The notes: generated by a model from the letters alone, not told the origin. A DNA stretch of 64,000 bases from Olivibacter jilunii (GCF_900607235.1 NZ_LR027859.1:1-64000); one strand, 5' to 3'. Positions 51,878 through 60,396 are shown, counted from the first letter of the stretch. Numbers and translations: made by a program.

Positions 51878-52165
51878 TTAGAACTTAGTTGCTCCTCCGT
51901 TCCATTCCTCGATATTGTTTGGATTTCCGACTTCTTGAGCGCATTCTTGTCCCGAAGACGGACATAGTGCTTGGACTGTAGCCAAATCTCCTTCAAGTCC
52001 AAAGTTTGGATGGCTTTCATCTGTTATTCTGTACACTTCCTGAACTTTAGTCATCGGAGTTACTGAAACTTCAGCAGCATTTACTTTGTTATCATCATTC
52101 ATTACCCAGTTTGCAACACCGACCAACCCTGCGGCCAGTGTTATTCTTAAAATTATTTTTTTCAT
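51878..52165 (-). CDS. Small secreted DUF6520-type protein
   Basis: 95 aa. Signal peptide MKKIILRITLAAGLVGVANW, mature part acidic, with two cysteines in ATVQALCPSSGQECAQEV that could form a disulfide. This matches the small Bacteroidetes secreted proteins of DUF6520 type found beside MauE and SusCD genes. It sits 10 bp upstream of the 342-aa gene. The MauE and thioredoxin neighbours could form its disulfide; its role is unknown. Confidence 0.7.
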   Translation of the reverse strand: MKKIILRITLAAGLVGVANWVMNDDNKVNAAEVSVTPMTKVQEVYRITDESHPNFGLEGDLATVQALCPSSGQECAQEVGNPNNIEEWNGGATKF

Positions 52166-52276
52166 TTTTTTTGTTATTCAAGTTTATCTGTTAATTCGCT
52201 TTTCATGGTAGAAGAGACCGTCGTACAGTTGTTCATCATGGCGGTGGATGAGGAAATAAGGTGTTCAAAAATTTTT

Positions 52277-52750
52277 TCATAATCCTATTTGTTTTTGTTG
52301 GTTGGTTTCCTGAAGTGCGACTCCGGTTATGGCTAGAATTAAAAATATGATATTGAATATCAGATGCTCTTCCCAAGTGAGTGATTCAACGGCTGCCGAG
52401 CACAAGCAAGACGTAAAATAACTGTAATTAACTAGCATGTATATATAAGCGGTAAATAAGCTCATAAGAAAAACCGATGCGTACAAGCCTTTTAATCTTG
52501 TTTTATCTATACTTAATGCAACGGCCACTGCCAACTCAACCAATGGTGTCCCTATTGCAATTATGAAAGCATAATTCATAAGAAATGGGGACTTACCCAA
52601 TTCGCTGTAAAACCTCTCAAAGCGAATTGCCTTGTCAAATGCAGTTAAACCAAAAAGAGCAATGAGAAGAATAGCAACTACTTCCAATGTTATATCTTGC
52701 CAACTCTTCCTTTCCTTTTTTCTTTTTATGTCGATATACGAGGCATCCAT
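52277..52750 (-). CDS. MauE/DoxX-type membrane protein
   Basis: 157 aa with four membrane helices (VAILLIALFGLTAFDKAIRF, MNYAFIIAIGTPLVELAVAV, GLYASVFLMSLFTAYIYMLV, IFNIIFLILAITGVAL). The CLC in SYFTSCLCSAAVESLTWEEH is the MauE-type redox pair next to the membrane. MauE proteins are thought to help form disulfides in secreted partners. It is the first gene of the operon; the four 22-bp phased repeats at 52811-52898 lie 61-148 bp upstream. Confidence 0.82.
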   Translation of the reverse strand: MDASYIDIKRKKERKSWQDITLEVVAILLIALFGLTAFDKAIRFERFYSELGKSPFLMNYAFIIAIGTPLVELAVAVALSIDKTRLKGLYASVFLMSLFTAYIYMLVNYSYFTSCLCSAAVESLTWEEHLIFNIIFLILAITGVALQETNQQKQIGL

Positions 52751-53063
52751 CTTAGTATCTTAAAAGTTGTGATCTAATATGATAAAGTTCTGAAAGTGAG
52801 AAATAAATCTTTGTATCAGTTTTCGAAAACTTTTGTCGGATATGAGACATGGTCTTGTCGTAAAAGACACAGATTCTTGTCACAAAAGCGATAAATTTTT
52901 AGGTCATTAAACATGCTTAAGCAGCCTTTATGTTAAACTAGAGCAGTTTTGAAAGAAATGTTGTGTGGAATAAAATGGTTTCACCCCATAAAAATCGTCG
53001 GTGTGAAAATCTGCTTATTTTTGGCTTGATGTAGAGAAAACCTACGATTTTACAGTAGTGATT
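52751..53063. other. Regulatory interval upstream of mauE
   Basis: 313 bp with no gene. Apart from the phased repeats (listed separately), it carries the mauE promoter to the left and the end of the Crp/Fnr gene to the right. No convincing second promoter was found. Confidence 0.4.
52811..52898. repeat. Four 22-bp phased repeats (TTGTC-type)
   Basis: TTGTA at 52811 and TTGTC at 52833, 52855 and 52877 recur at exactly 22-bp steps; the third and fourth units also share AAAAG and an A/T-rich end. This is a head-to-tail array with two helical turns per unit, expected for a protein binding several adjacent sites on one face of the DNA. It lies upstream of mauE. Confidence 0.6.
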
Positions 53064-53639
53064 TTATTTGATAATCTTGTACAGATATCTCCTGTCAATT
53101 TGTAGGTATTGGGCCTGTTGTTCAATGGTCAATTTTCTGGCAAGATCAGGATATTCCATAAGAAAGTAATTATATCGGTCTGTTGCATTTTTAATTCGCA
53201 GCATGATCTCTCTTCCGGCACCTTCCACTACGGCCTCTTCATAAATTTCCAGCAGCATTCTGTACATATTGATGTTGTTGCGTGCAATGGCATCTGCGCG
53301 TAAAAGGTTAAGGGCGTATCCTTCTGTATCATTTAAAACCTGAATAAGTTCCTCTTTTTTTGTTCCGGATAGAAAGCCATTACCCGGCACTATAAAACCT
53401 TTGTCGATTATCCATAAGCAGTAGTCTCCACTGGATTTAGAAACCACACTTCTTACCAGACCACCTGTGATATAATAAAGATATGCAGTAGAAATACCTG
53501 TAGGATAGGAAATCACCCAGCTTCGTTTAAATGAAATTGGGGAGAAGAGATCCTCTAACAACATGATGGTCTTTTCGTTAGCTGTTTTTAGGGATTGTAG
53601 TCTTTGTCGTAATTCCACCATAGCCTGAATTTTATTCAT
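53064..53639 (-). CDS. Crp/Fnr-family transcriptional regulator
   Basis: 191 aa. A cyclic-nucleotide-type beta-roll (SFKRSWVISYPTGISTAYLY, GGLVRSVVSKSSGDYCLWII and VPGNGFLSGTKKEE) and a helical hinge precede a C-terminal HTH that reads KLTIEQQAQYLQIDRRYLYK. No CxxxC Fe-S ligands are seen, so it is not a classical Fnr. It sits between the mauE and mob operons; its target is unknown, the phased repeats at 52811 being one candidate. Confidence 0.82.
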   Translation of the reverse strand: MNKIQAMVELRQRLQSLKTANEKTIMLLEDLFSPISFKRSWVISYPTGISTAYLYYITGGLVRSVVSKSSGDYCLWIIDKGFIVPGNGFLSGTKKEELIQVLNDTEGYALNLLRADAIARNNINMYRMLLEIYEEAVVEGAGREIMLRIKNATDRYNYFLMEYPDLARKLTIEQQAQYLQIDRRYLYKIIK

Positions 53640-53724
53640 AAAGGAAAAATTATTTTTTCAATAAAATGGGTGGTGAGGGTGGCGCGGATTAACCACCCAT
53701 TTTACAATCGATTAAAAAAGTACT

Positions 53725-55737
53725 TTATAAAGACAGGGAAGTCTGTTCAGGAGGCGTTGGAATATTTTTTGGAAGGGTATCATTTTCTTTGGGAAGTGAT
53801 CCGGTCATCTTTGCCAACTCTTTTGTTATCAACTGCTGTATATCATCTTTTATACTGAGATAGGTTTCCTGTATATCTGCTGCTGTTACCTTTTCAACAA
53901 GTGGTATATCTCTATAGGAAGCTTCTTCTGCCTTTATAACTTCATGGTCATTCTGTATTTCTGCATGAAAAATTTTCTGTGGTATCTTACAGTCCGGGTT
54001 GTCGGCAACAACGCCAACAAACACGCCTGATGAAAGTGTTGCTATCTTGCTTGCCGGAATGGCGGCATCCAACTGCGTAGATTTTGAGATGGATGTGTCA
54101 CTGCTGTTTATGCTCAGACTCTGTCGATCCTGAACAATTTTGCCAAACGTCTCCGATAACTTTTTTGCAGTATCGCCGGTCACCTGTCCGCTGATAATAT
54201 TCCCGACAATTCCGGTTATTACATCTGCTTGGTCGGCCCCGTAATCTTTTTTTAGCTGGCTGAAATCCTGAACGGCTAATACCGTGGCCACTTTGTTGCT
54301 CCTTGCTGTGGCAATAAGGCTATCAATATTGTTAAAGTAGATCGTTGGAAACTCATCAAAAATAAGGCTGCTTTTAAGTTGGCCTTTCCTGTTGACCAGT
54401 TTTATCATTCTTGAAATGAAGAGGGAAAGTATAGGGCCGAACACCTGTAGTTTCTGCGGGTTGTTACCAACGCATACGATTTTTGGAGCTTTTGGGTTAT
54501 TAACATCCAAGGTAAAATCATTGCCGCTCAGAACATAATATAACTGGGGCGAGGATAATCTGGCCAATCCGATTTTTGCGCTGGCGATCTGCCCCTCCAG
54601 CTGCTCTTTTGCGTTATTCTGAAAAGCAGATATAAATGGGTTGATCAGTACCTTGATCTGCTCCTCCTGTTGTAATACGGCAAAAAGCGGATCGTAATCC
54701 ACCTGCATTAGCTCTATAACATGCGGCAAGGTACAATATCTCCCATTTTCATACTTCCGAAGAAACCAGATAATGGCTGTTAGGAAGTTTATGGGACTCT
54801 CTACAAAGAAGTCACCTTCCTTTTTTATCCAGTCGCGGTTAAGGCCAAGCATAATGGTACGGCTTGCCTCCGTAGCATCGGTAATATCGTCCATACTTTC
54901 GGGATCCAAGGGATTGCACCGGTGATATATTTTCTCGAAATCAATCACCCAGAAAGTTGGCTTCACGGCATAATTCTTCCGATATCTCAATAATGCATTA
55001 TAGGTAATCCTGGACAGATCATCGAATTTAAAATCATATAAGAAGACGGAGAACCCCTTTTTTATATGCTGATCAATGATATGGCGGATGACAAAATAAC
55101 TTTTCCCTGCACCGGGGGTTCCCGCTACCAATAGTCCTCTGAAAAGATTGATAAAGTTTATCCAACCGTTCCTTATCTTCCCCTTAAGCTGATATTTTGT
55201 CTGAAGGTTAACGGAAAATTCGTTTTCCAATAGCCGTTCTTCCTGTGGAAAGGTTTCATTCTCTGTATTGAAGATATCATGGCTAAGCTTTTCTTTTAAT
55301 AGCCTTGAGAGGTATACGCCTCCCGTTAGGATCAGGAGGTAACCTATTGATGTCATCAGCATATAGAGTGCTGCAATGACCGCTATTCGTGTAGGGAGAT
55401 AAAAACAAAGTATACTTATGAAGTAAAGTAACAGTCCGGTAATAATATAGCAAACGATCACCCTTACCTTCATCTTTTCATCCTTTTTGCCCTTTGCTCC
55501 CAACAGGGATATCGACAGCAAACCCAGTGCAGCAAGTTTGGGCAAGAAGATGTGGGAATAAAGGCCCGTCTTTGCAATAACACTTATGATTCGATTGGTA
55601 ATTTCTGCTGTCCAGCCCCATTGTTCAAAAACTTTATAACAGCATAGGTAAAAATGGATAGCCAATATGAATATGCTGATCAGTCTGGAAAAGTCTATAA
55701 TTTTCCTTAAGCCCTGTATATCTTCTCCTGTGTTCAT
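53725..55737 (-). CDS. mobC: MobC type IV coupling protein (VirD4 family)
   Basis: 670 aa. N-terminal membrane helices (residues 15-150), then an ATPase domain with Walker A in LLVAGTPGAGKSYFVIRHII (about 205-215) and Walker B in SSLIFDEFPTIYFNNID, plus TVLAVQDFSQLKKDYG. In Bacteroidetes ICEs this coupling protein is called MobC; it brings the relaxase-DNA complex to the mating channel. Its start overlaps the mobB stop by 4 bp. Confidence 0.93.
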   Translation of the reverse strand: MNTGEDIQGLRKIIDFSRLISIFILAIHFYLCCYKVFEQWGWTAEITNRIISVIAKTGLYSHIFLPKLAALGLLSISLLGAKGKKDEKMKVRVIVCYIITGLLLYFISILCFYLPTRIAVIAALYMLMTSIGYLLILTGGVYLSRLLKEKLSHDIFNTENETFPQEERLLENEFSVNLQTKYQLKGKIRNGWINFINLFRGLLVAGTPGAGKSYFVIRHIIDQHIKKGFSVFLYDFKFDDLSRITYNALLRYRKNYAVKPTFWVIDFEKIYHRCNPLDPESMDDITDATEASRTIMLGLNRDWIKKEGDFFVESPINFLTAIIWFLRKYENGRYCTLPHVIELMQVDYDPLFAVLQQEEQIKVLINPFISAFQNNAKEQLEGQIASAKIGLARLSSPQLYYVLSGNDFTLDVNNPKAPKIVCVGNNPQKLQVFGPILSLFISRMIKLVNRKGQLKSSLIFDEFPTIYFNNIDSLIATARSNKVATVLAVQDFSQLKKDYGADQADVITGIVGNIISGQVTGDTAKKLSETFGKIVQDRQSLSINSSDTSISKSTQLDAAIPASKIATLSSGVFVGVVADNPDCKIPQKIFHAEIQNDHEVIKAEEASYRDIPLVEKVTAADIQETYLSIKDDIQQLITKELAKMTGSLPKENDTLPKNIPTPPEQTSLSL

Positions 55738-57020
55738 GGTTGTTTTCGCTTTATCTGTCTTTTTTTCTTTTTGGAAGTAATAGAAGGTGCATATCCGGTA
55801 TACTCGGGATTCAGAAGGTCTTTCAGTATTTTATCGGTTGTAGTGGAGACAGTCAGATTGGAAAAGTTGGTTTTTCCGGCATGTTGAAGGTGCTTTTCTT
55901 CACTGTGGGGTTTTAGGTAACTGTTTATTCTTTTTGGCTTCGCCAGATAGGTCTTGACCTTATCGTTTTCGGCAAGTTTTTCCTTCAGGGCTTTTGCACT
56001 GTAAGCTTTCCCAAGACTGCTGCCATTAAAAACGGTTTTACACCGGTGATCAATAAACGTGGTGCCGTATATAAATCCTTCTTCGTTCTGGCGGAAAAAA
56101 AGCGCTATCTCACTTTTCTGTAATTCGGTATTCAAGGTCTGTTTGGTGATGCCTTCATACCTGTTAAGCACCTGGTCGATCCGCTCTTTTAGATCATCGC
56201 GATACGGCTTCCTTTTCTCGACATTCTGTTCAAACTTTCTTTCCAACCGTTTAAGGATAGGTTTACTATAAAAGCTGCTTGCTTTGATCGGAACTCCAAC
56301 CTTATTGCCCTGTCTGTCCAGCACTGAATAAAGAAGACCTTTTTTTCTGAACATTTCGCTTTCCTCACTCCCCCTGTCTGCCACGACATTGAACTGTTTG
56401 AGCACTGCATTAAATTCTGCAAGTGACGTGAACTTATAGCTATTCATCACCGTCGTAACCACACTGCCGATTGCCCTTTTGGTAGGCAAATGACCATATT
56501 GTATTCTCTCAGGATCAATTGCCTTTATAGCTGGCTCTGGATGATATGTTTTGCTCTCCGCTTTTATCAGGCCAAATTCTTTCTCTATGAATTTTCTTGC
56601 CTGTTCCGATTTTATCCTTCCTATGTTATGTAGGTTGATAGAGTTGCCATCCTTTTTTATATTTACCGTTGCGATGTGGAAATGCTGATGGGAAACATCG
56701 TGATGCCGATATACCAGAAAAGGTTGGTCACCAAACCCGATACCTTCCATATAGGCTGCTGCGATCTGTTGCATTTCAGCGTCGACCAATTTTTCACTTG
56801 AATGGAAGTTAAGTGAAATATGAAGTGCATTCGTTTTTACGCTTGGTTTGAGATTGGTTAGATGTTCAAATCGCGTAAGTTTATGAGCGAAATTCAACTT
56901 TTTGATGTCATCTGCAAACCCACTGGCCATAATCAGCGTGGCAGAACCTTCCGCAACCTTCTGCTCGTTATAATGCAATATGCCCCGAATACTTTTACCT
57001 ATCATGATCTTTGCAACCAT
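55734..57020 (-). CDS. mobB: MobB relaxase (MOBP-like)
   Basis: 428 aa. N-terminal domain starts MVAKIMIGKSIRGILHYNEQ; the metal-binding histidine cluster is VYRHHDVSHQHFHIATVNIK (HxxxxHxH). The C-terminal half is charged and linker-like, ending KKKKRQIKRKQP. Bacteroidetes MobB cuts one strand at oriT and stays attached to it. It overlaps mobA by 19 bp and mobC by 4 bp. Confidence 0.93.
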   Translation of the reverse strand: MVAKIMIGKSIRGILHYNEQKVAEGSATLIMASGFADDIKKLNFAHKLTRFEHLTNLKPSVKTNALHISLNFHSSEKLVDAEMQQIAAAYMEGIGFGDQPFLVYRHHDVSHQHFHIATVNIKKDGNSINLHNIGRIKSEQARKFIEKEFGLIKAESKTYHPEPAIKAIDPERIQYGHLPTKRAIGSVVTTVMNSYKFTSLAEFNAVLKQFNVVADRGSEESEMFRKKGLLYSVLDRQGNKVGVPIKASSFYSKPILKRLERKFEQNVEKRKPYRDDLKERIDQVLNRYEGITKQTLNTELQKSEIALFFRQNEEGFIYGTTFIDHRCKTVFNGSSLGKAYSAKALKEKLAENDKVKTYLAKPKRINSYLKPHSEEKHLQHAGKTNFSNLTVSTTTDKILKDLLNPEYTGYAPSITSKKKKRQIKRKQP

Positions 57021-57412
57021 TTTTCAGCAAGTTTTGAAACGATATCCAATAGCCGTTCTATTTTTGGTTCCATCTGTTTATAGGTACTGGCTGTTTTAAG
57101 GGCAAAAAAAGCCCGTTCAGCCTCACTCTGACTGGTGTGAAAACGATGCGTCTGCTGATTGATATTGACACCTATTGCTTTGATCTCTTTTCTTATCAAT
57201 GCAAGCTCTTCCATAGGACCATTCATAGAAACATCCCTATGCAGGTAAGTTATCCGTTGTTTTAAGAGCGTCTTTCTGACCACTTCTCCAATGCTCCTGC
57301 AATTACTTTCTTTCCGGATTTTTTCGAGCTTATTAAACTCATTTAAAGTGACTCTAATAACAATCGGATTAGTAAGTACCTGTTCTTGATTTTTGATTTC
57401 TTTCCTTGGCAT
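57002..57412 (-). CDS. mobA: MobA mobilisation accessory protein
   Basis: 136 aa with a ribbon-helix-helix-like start (VIRVTLNEFNKLEKIRKESN, SIGEVVRKTLLKQRITYLHR) and a helical C-terminal part (IRKEIKAIGVNINQQTHRFH). Proteins of this type bind oriT and help the relaxase. It is the first gene of the mob operon and starts directly next to the structured DNA at 57430-57563. Confidence 0.88.
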   Translation of the reverse strand: MPRKEIKNQEQVLTNPIVIRVTLNEFNKLEKIRKESNCRSIGEVVRKTLLKQRITYLHRDVSMNGPMEELALIRKEIKAIGVNINQQTHRFHTSQSEAERAFFALKTASTYKQMEPKIERLLDIVSKLAEKWLQRS

Positions 57413-57429
57413 AAATCACACCTTTTAGA

Positions 57430-57563
57430 AAGTTCAGACTTTACGAGTTCCGAGTAAAGTCTCCGGCCTCAAGGACGGCAAAGATATTTTCGTATACGAA
57501 AATACATCTTTGCTGCCCACCCGCGTGGGCCATAACTCACCTGCTGGAATGTAGTCTGAACTT
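57430..57563. other. oriT candidate with nested inverted repeats
   Basis: Outer 11-bp perfect repeats AAGTTCAGACT (57430-57440) and AGTCTGAACTT (57553-57563) enclose three hairpins: AGACTTTAC/GTAAAGTCT (57436-57462); a 20-bp perfect palindrome at 57485-57504 extended by GCAAAGA/TCTTTGC (57478-57513); and GCCCAC/GTGGGC (57515-57530). It lies immediately upstream of mobA, where oriT is found in related elements. The exact nick position cannot be read. Confidence 0.7.
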
Positions 57564-57601
57564 CGGTTATATTTTAGGATTGTCCTTACTTATCTTTTTA
57601 T

Positions 57602-57778
57602 TTAATTGGGAAATTGCTGATAAATATCATTGACATCTTCAGGTAGAAGGAGCGGAATAAAAGACCGAAGAAGTTGCCTTATTCGTGCTCGAGTATTTCT
57701 TACAGGTTTGATAATTAGTTTGAGATTTTTGTGTAAATCTGTTCTTTTAATGGTCTCGTCTTTTGTGTTCTTTTTCAT
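57602..57778 (-). CDS. Possible small basic protein
   Basis: 58 aa from the ATG at 57778: MKKNTKDETIKRTDLHKNLK, then IKPVRNTRARIRQLLRSFIP. Very basic N-terminus and a helix-forming end. It sits between oriT and the copper island, in the place where ParA-like genes often lie in related ICEs, but is not one. A TTG at 57802 also opens the frame. No family recognised; it could be a chance frame. Confidence 0.35.
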   Translation of the reverse strand: MKKNTKDETIKRTDLHKNLKLIIKPVRNTRARIRQLLRSFIPLLLPEDVNDIYQQFPN

Positions 57779-57802
57779 GTTTTTGACTATATTTTCAGTC
57801 AA

Positions 57803-58199
57803 AGTTGAGGGAAAGTTTTTGGCCTATTTGACAACCTGTTGGGGAGTGGTTAAAGATTCTTTTTTTCATTCCAAAAAAGAATATGCCTTGATATTTTTTA
57901 GTAAATTTTTTTAATGTACTGTTTATGAGCGAAGCTATTGGTCAGCACATTGTTCACCGGTGCTATTTGAAAATTTCGCAGTTGACAAACGAGCCGAGGA
58001 AGCGTAGATAGATGTGTAATGTTTAAAAGAGATAGCAAAAAACGATACATCGACAAAACATAAAAAACATCCGTAAAATCAGAGAGTTTTATACGTTTGA
58101 TAATTTGCACGGACAAGATAGGCGCTGGTTAGAAAATTACTATTCACAAAATATAGAAAGCTTGTATCATGAAGTTTATCGAACTTGATAATTTGTGGT
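57803..58199. other. Gene-free interval between mob region and copper island
   Basis: About 400 A/T-rich bases with no credible gene; frames present on the minus strand have no coding character. No promoter or att site is recognised. It may hold an ICE cargo boundary. Confidence 0.4.
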
Positions 58200-58240
58200 A
58201 AATCAGCGAGGCTCCACCTTGAACAGAGCCCCGCTGATTT
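58200..58240 (-). terminator. Hairpin after the Csp gene
   Basis: 15-bp stem (58200-58214 with 58226-58240, one G-U in minus-strand RNA), 11-base loop, directly after the Csp stop codon. No clear T-run follows, so termination may be weak, or the hairpin may protect the transcript end. Confidence 0.65.
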
Positions 58241-58241
58241 A

Positions 58242-58586
58242 TTAGGCTACGTGAGCCATTTCCTCACATGCTTGCGCACATTTACGACATGCTTCCGCGC
58301 ATTCGCGGCAATGTTCCATCCCCATTTGGGCATGTTTTTCACACTCCTCTCCGCATACATTACAAATTTCAGCGCAGATTCTACAAAGTTGTTCGCTGTA
58401 GTTACCTCCCAAGCTCATAACTTCAGCCGCAGACCGACAAATCGCTGCACATTCAAGGTCCAGATGAATGCATCTTTTAAGATGACTTACATCTTCTTCA
58501 TTTAAACATGCAATAGCACAGTGGTTGCAGATAACTGCACAAGCATTACATGCTTCAATGCAGTTTTGATACTGTTGATGTGACAT
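58242..58586 (-). CDS. Four-helix-bundle copper storage protein (Csp-like)
   Basis: 114 aa with 19 cysteines spaced every 3-4 residues along helices, for example QYQNCIEACNACAVICNHC, CRICAEICNVCGEECEKHA and CRECAEACRKCAQACEEM. This is the DUF326/Csp pattern: cytosolic bundles whose inward Cys bind many Cu(I) ions. There is no signal peptide, so it fits the cytosolic Csp3 type. It is the last gene of an operon with DUF305 and the third CxxC-AraC regulator. Confidence 0.95.
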   Translation of the reverse strand: MSHQQYQNCIEACNACAVICNHCAIACLNEEDVSHLKRCIHLDLECAAICRSAAEVMSLGGNYSEQLCRICAEICNVCGEECEKHAQMGMEHCRECAEACRKCAQACEEMAHVA

Positions 58587-58615
58587 AGATAAAATGTTTA
58601 ATGTTAAAAAAATGA

Positions 58616-59233
58616 TTAATTGTTTCGGTTAGTCAATAACCAGTCCTGTAAGTCGGCGATCTCTTTTTGTTGGTCGTCGATAATCTTCGTTGCCATAATC
58701 TTCATTTGTTCGCTCTTACCCAACTGTAGAAGCAGTTGTGAGCTTTCGATTGCACTTTGATGATGGACGATCATTAATGTGGCGAAATCTTCGTCTGTAC
58801 TACCATTGATAATCTGTAAATCAGCATTCTTGGATGATTTTTCCATACCTTCCATCGTTTTCATTTGAAATTCTTCATTGACAACTGAGGGTTCGTTACT
58901 TTCGATGAAAGCCGTCAGTTCTTCAATTTCGGCCTGTTGGGCGGCTACAATATTTTCAGCCGTTTTGCGTATGGTGCCGTCAGTTCCTGTCGATAGTTCC
59001 TGATTGGACATCTTAATTGCCCCTTCGTGATGCATACGCATCATCATGGCAAAATCGATATCAGGATCCTTCGTAAACTGCATAGCATGCATATTATCCA
59101 TCATTTCATGCATGATACCCATCATCGTGTTTTTATCATGCTCCTCAATTTTAATAGTGTCATCGTCTTTTGAACAGGACGAAAATGCAAAGGCAACTGA
59201 TGCCAATAGTGTTAGTTTAACAACGTTCTTCAT
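58616..59233 (-). CDS. DUF305 lipoprotein (copper-associated)
   Basis: 205 aa from the ATG at 59233. Lipobox VAFAFSSCSKDD. Two DUF305 repeats: IDFAMMMRMHHEGAIKMSNQ and DEDFATLMIVHHQSAIESSQ, each with the HH pair and flanking Met residues expected to bind metal. DUF305 proteins are often in copper islands; their mechanism is not settled. An upstream Met at 59266 overlaps the regulator gene and is less likely. Confidence 0.9.
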   Translation of the reverse strand: MKNVVKLTLLASVAFAFSSCSKDDDTIKIEEHDKNTMMGIMHEMMDNMHAMQFTKDPDIDFAMMMRMHHEGAIKMSNQELSTGTDGTIRKTAENIVAAQQAEIEELTAFIESNEPSVVNEEFQMKTMEGMEKSSKNADLQIINGSTDEDFATLMIVHHQSAIESSQLLLQLGKSEQMKIMATKIIDDQQKEIADLQDWLLTNRNN

Positions 59234-59252
59234 GGTAGGTGCTTTTAATTTT

Positions 59253-59816
59253 TTAAACTTTATCAAGTGATAGCCTTACTTGTTTATTCAACCCTTTGAA
59301 CTGGCTAGGCGTTAAGCCTGTAATGGACTTGAATTGATTCGAAAGATGAGCATTACTGCTATAACCCATTTCGTAGGAAATCTCATTAAGGGTCAATTCT
59401 CCATATAACAATAATTCTTTTACTCTTTCGACTTTCTGCTGGATAATATATCGCTCAATGGTAACGCCTTGAGAATCGGAGAAAAGGCGACTTAAGTAAG
59501 CTTGATCCTTGTTTAGACGCTTGCTGACAACATTCATTATACTCTCGTTTAGACTTATAAGATCGGAATGATGCACAAGCTCAATCACTACATTTTTTAT
59601 ACGTTCGATAAGCTGGTTCTTTTCTTTAGTTAATAGCTCAAAGCCTAAAACGTTCAAAGATGAGCTTATCAGATGTAATTGTCCTTCCGTTGGATCGGGC
59701 GATATTTTGACAGTACCGAGAGATATCTCTAAAACCTGTAATCCCAGATTTTCTAATTGTTGGCGAACAACCATTATACAGCGGCCGCACACCATGTTTT
59801 TAATATGTAATAACAT
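59253..59816 (-). CDS. AraC-type regulator with N-terminal CxxC metal-site domain, copy 3
   Basis: 187 aa. IKNMVCGRCIMVVRQQLENL holds the CxxC; LEISLGTVKISPDPTEGQLH continues the metal domain; the HTH part reads YLSRLFSDSQGVTIERYIIQ, VERVKELLLYGELTLNEISY and LSNQFKSITGLTPSQFKGLN. It is closest in layout to copy 1. No copper box was found upstream. It leads the regulator - DUF305 - Csp operon. Confidence 0.88.
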   Translation of the reverse strand: MLLHIKNMVCGRCIMVVRQQLENLGLQVLEISLGTVKISPDPTEGQLHLISSSLNVLGFELLTKEKNQLIERIKNVVIELVHHSDLISLNESIMNVVSKRLNKDQAYLSRLFSDSQGVTIERYIIQQKVERVKELLLYGELTLNEISYEMGYSSNAHLSNQFKSITGLTPSQFKGLNKQVRLSLDKV

Positions 59817-59886
59817 GTAATTTCCAAGCTTAATAAAAAAATAGAGTTATGATCTCTTGTAAAGAGCCTTACAAGACAGCTTGAAA

Positions 59887-60297
59887 TCAAATAAGGAAGG
59901 TTTGGTTTAGTATATAAATGGGCTTCTTTCGAACCTTGGGCGGTCCGGTATCCATAGAGTATACCTGTACTTTTACCTCGGTTCTGTAGAAGGTGTATAA
60001 GAAACTTTTTTCTTGGTCAAGCAAACAATATAATTCAGGCTCGTTTATCGTCTGTTTATGGGTTGCGATATTTTCCTTGATGACATATTCGCCATGTTCG
60101 TTACAACAATCGCAGTCTTTGCCTTTGTCGCAAGTCTTCTTTGATTTGTGCTCTTTGCTGTCGCTATCGTGTACTAATGAAATTGAGAGTTCGTCGTTAA
60201 ACAGATAGGCACCGCTACAATGCAGAATACATACAAACAGACCCGTTGTAAGTAACAGATAGAATGCTGCAAAACTTATGGCTCCGACTTTTCTCAT
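59887..60297 (-). CDS. Cys/Lys-rich membrane-anchored hypothetical protein
   Basis: 136 aa from the ATG at 60297 (a GTG at 60306 is also possible). One N-terminal helix (FAAFYLLLTTGLFVCILHCS), then a charged periplasmic domain with a Cys cluster (KKTCDKGKDCDCCNEHGEY). The cluster could bind copper. No family recognised; similar small Cys-rich anchored proteins occur in Bacteroidetes copper islands. Confidence 0.6.
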   Translation of the reverse strand: MRKVGAISFAAFYLLLTTGLFVCILHCSGAYLFNDELSISLVHDSDSKEHKSKKTCDKGKDCDCCNEHGEYVIKENIATHKQTINEPELYCLLDQEKSFLYTFYRTEVKVQVYSMDTGPPKVRKKPIYILNQTFLI

Positions 60298-60352
60298 ATT
60301 CTTCACCGAGGACTGGTTTCCTAATCTTAGTACATAATAGACTTTTTTTTGT

Positions 60353-60392
60353 TTTAAAAAAATAAAAAAACAGGCAGAATTTTCTACCTGTT
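60353..60392 (-). terminator. Rho-independent terminator after the HMA gene
   Basis: 11-bp stem (60369-60379 with 60382-60392, one G-U), 2-base centre, followed on the minus strand by a long T-rich tract (plus-strand A-runs 60353-60370). It begins 5 bp after the CopZ-like stop. Confidence 0.92.
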
Positions 60393-60396
60393 ATGA

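Noticed and set aside
52170-52276. Frame FEHLISSSTAMMNNCTTVSS between mauE and the DUF6520 gene
   Set aside because: The only ATGs leave 21 residues or fewer, and the frame is not linked to a start that makes sense; treated as chance.
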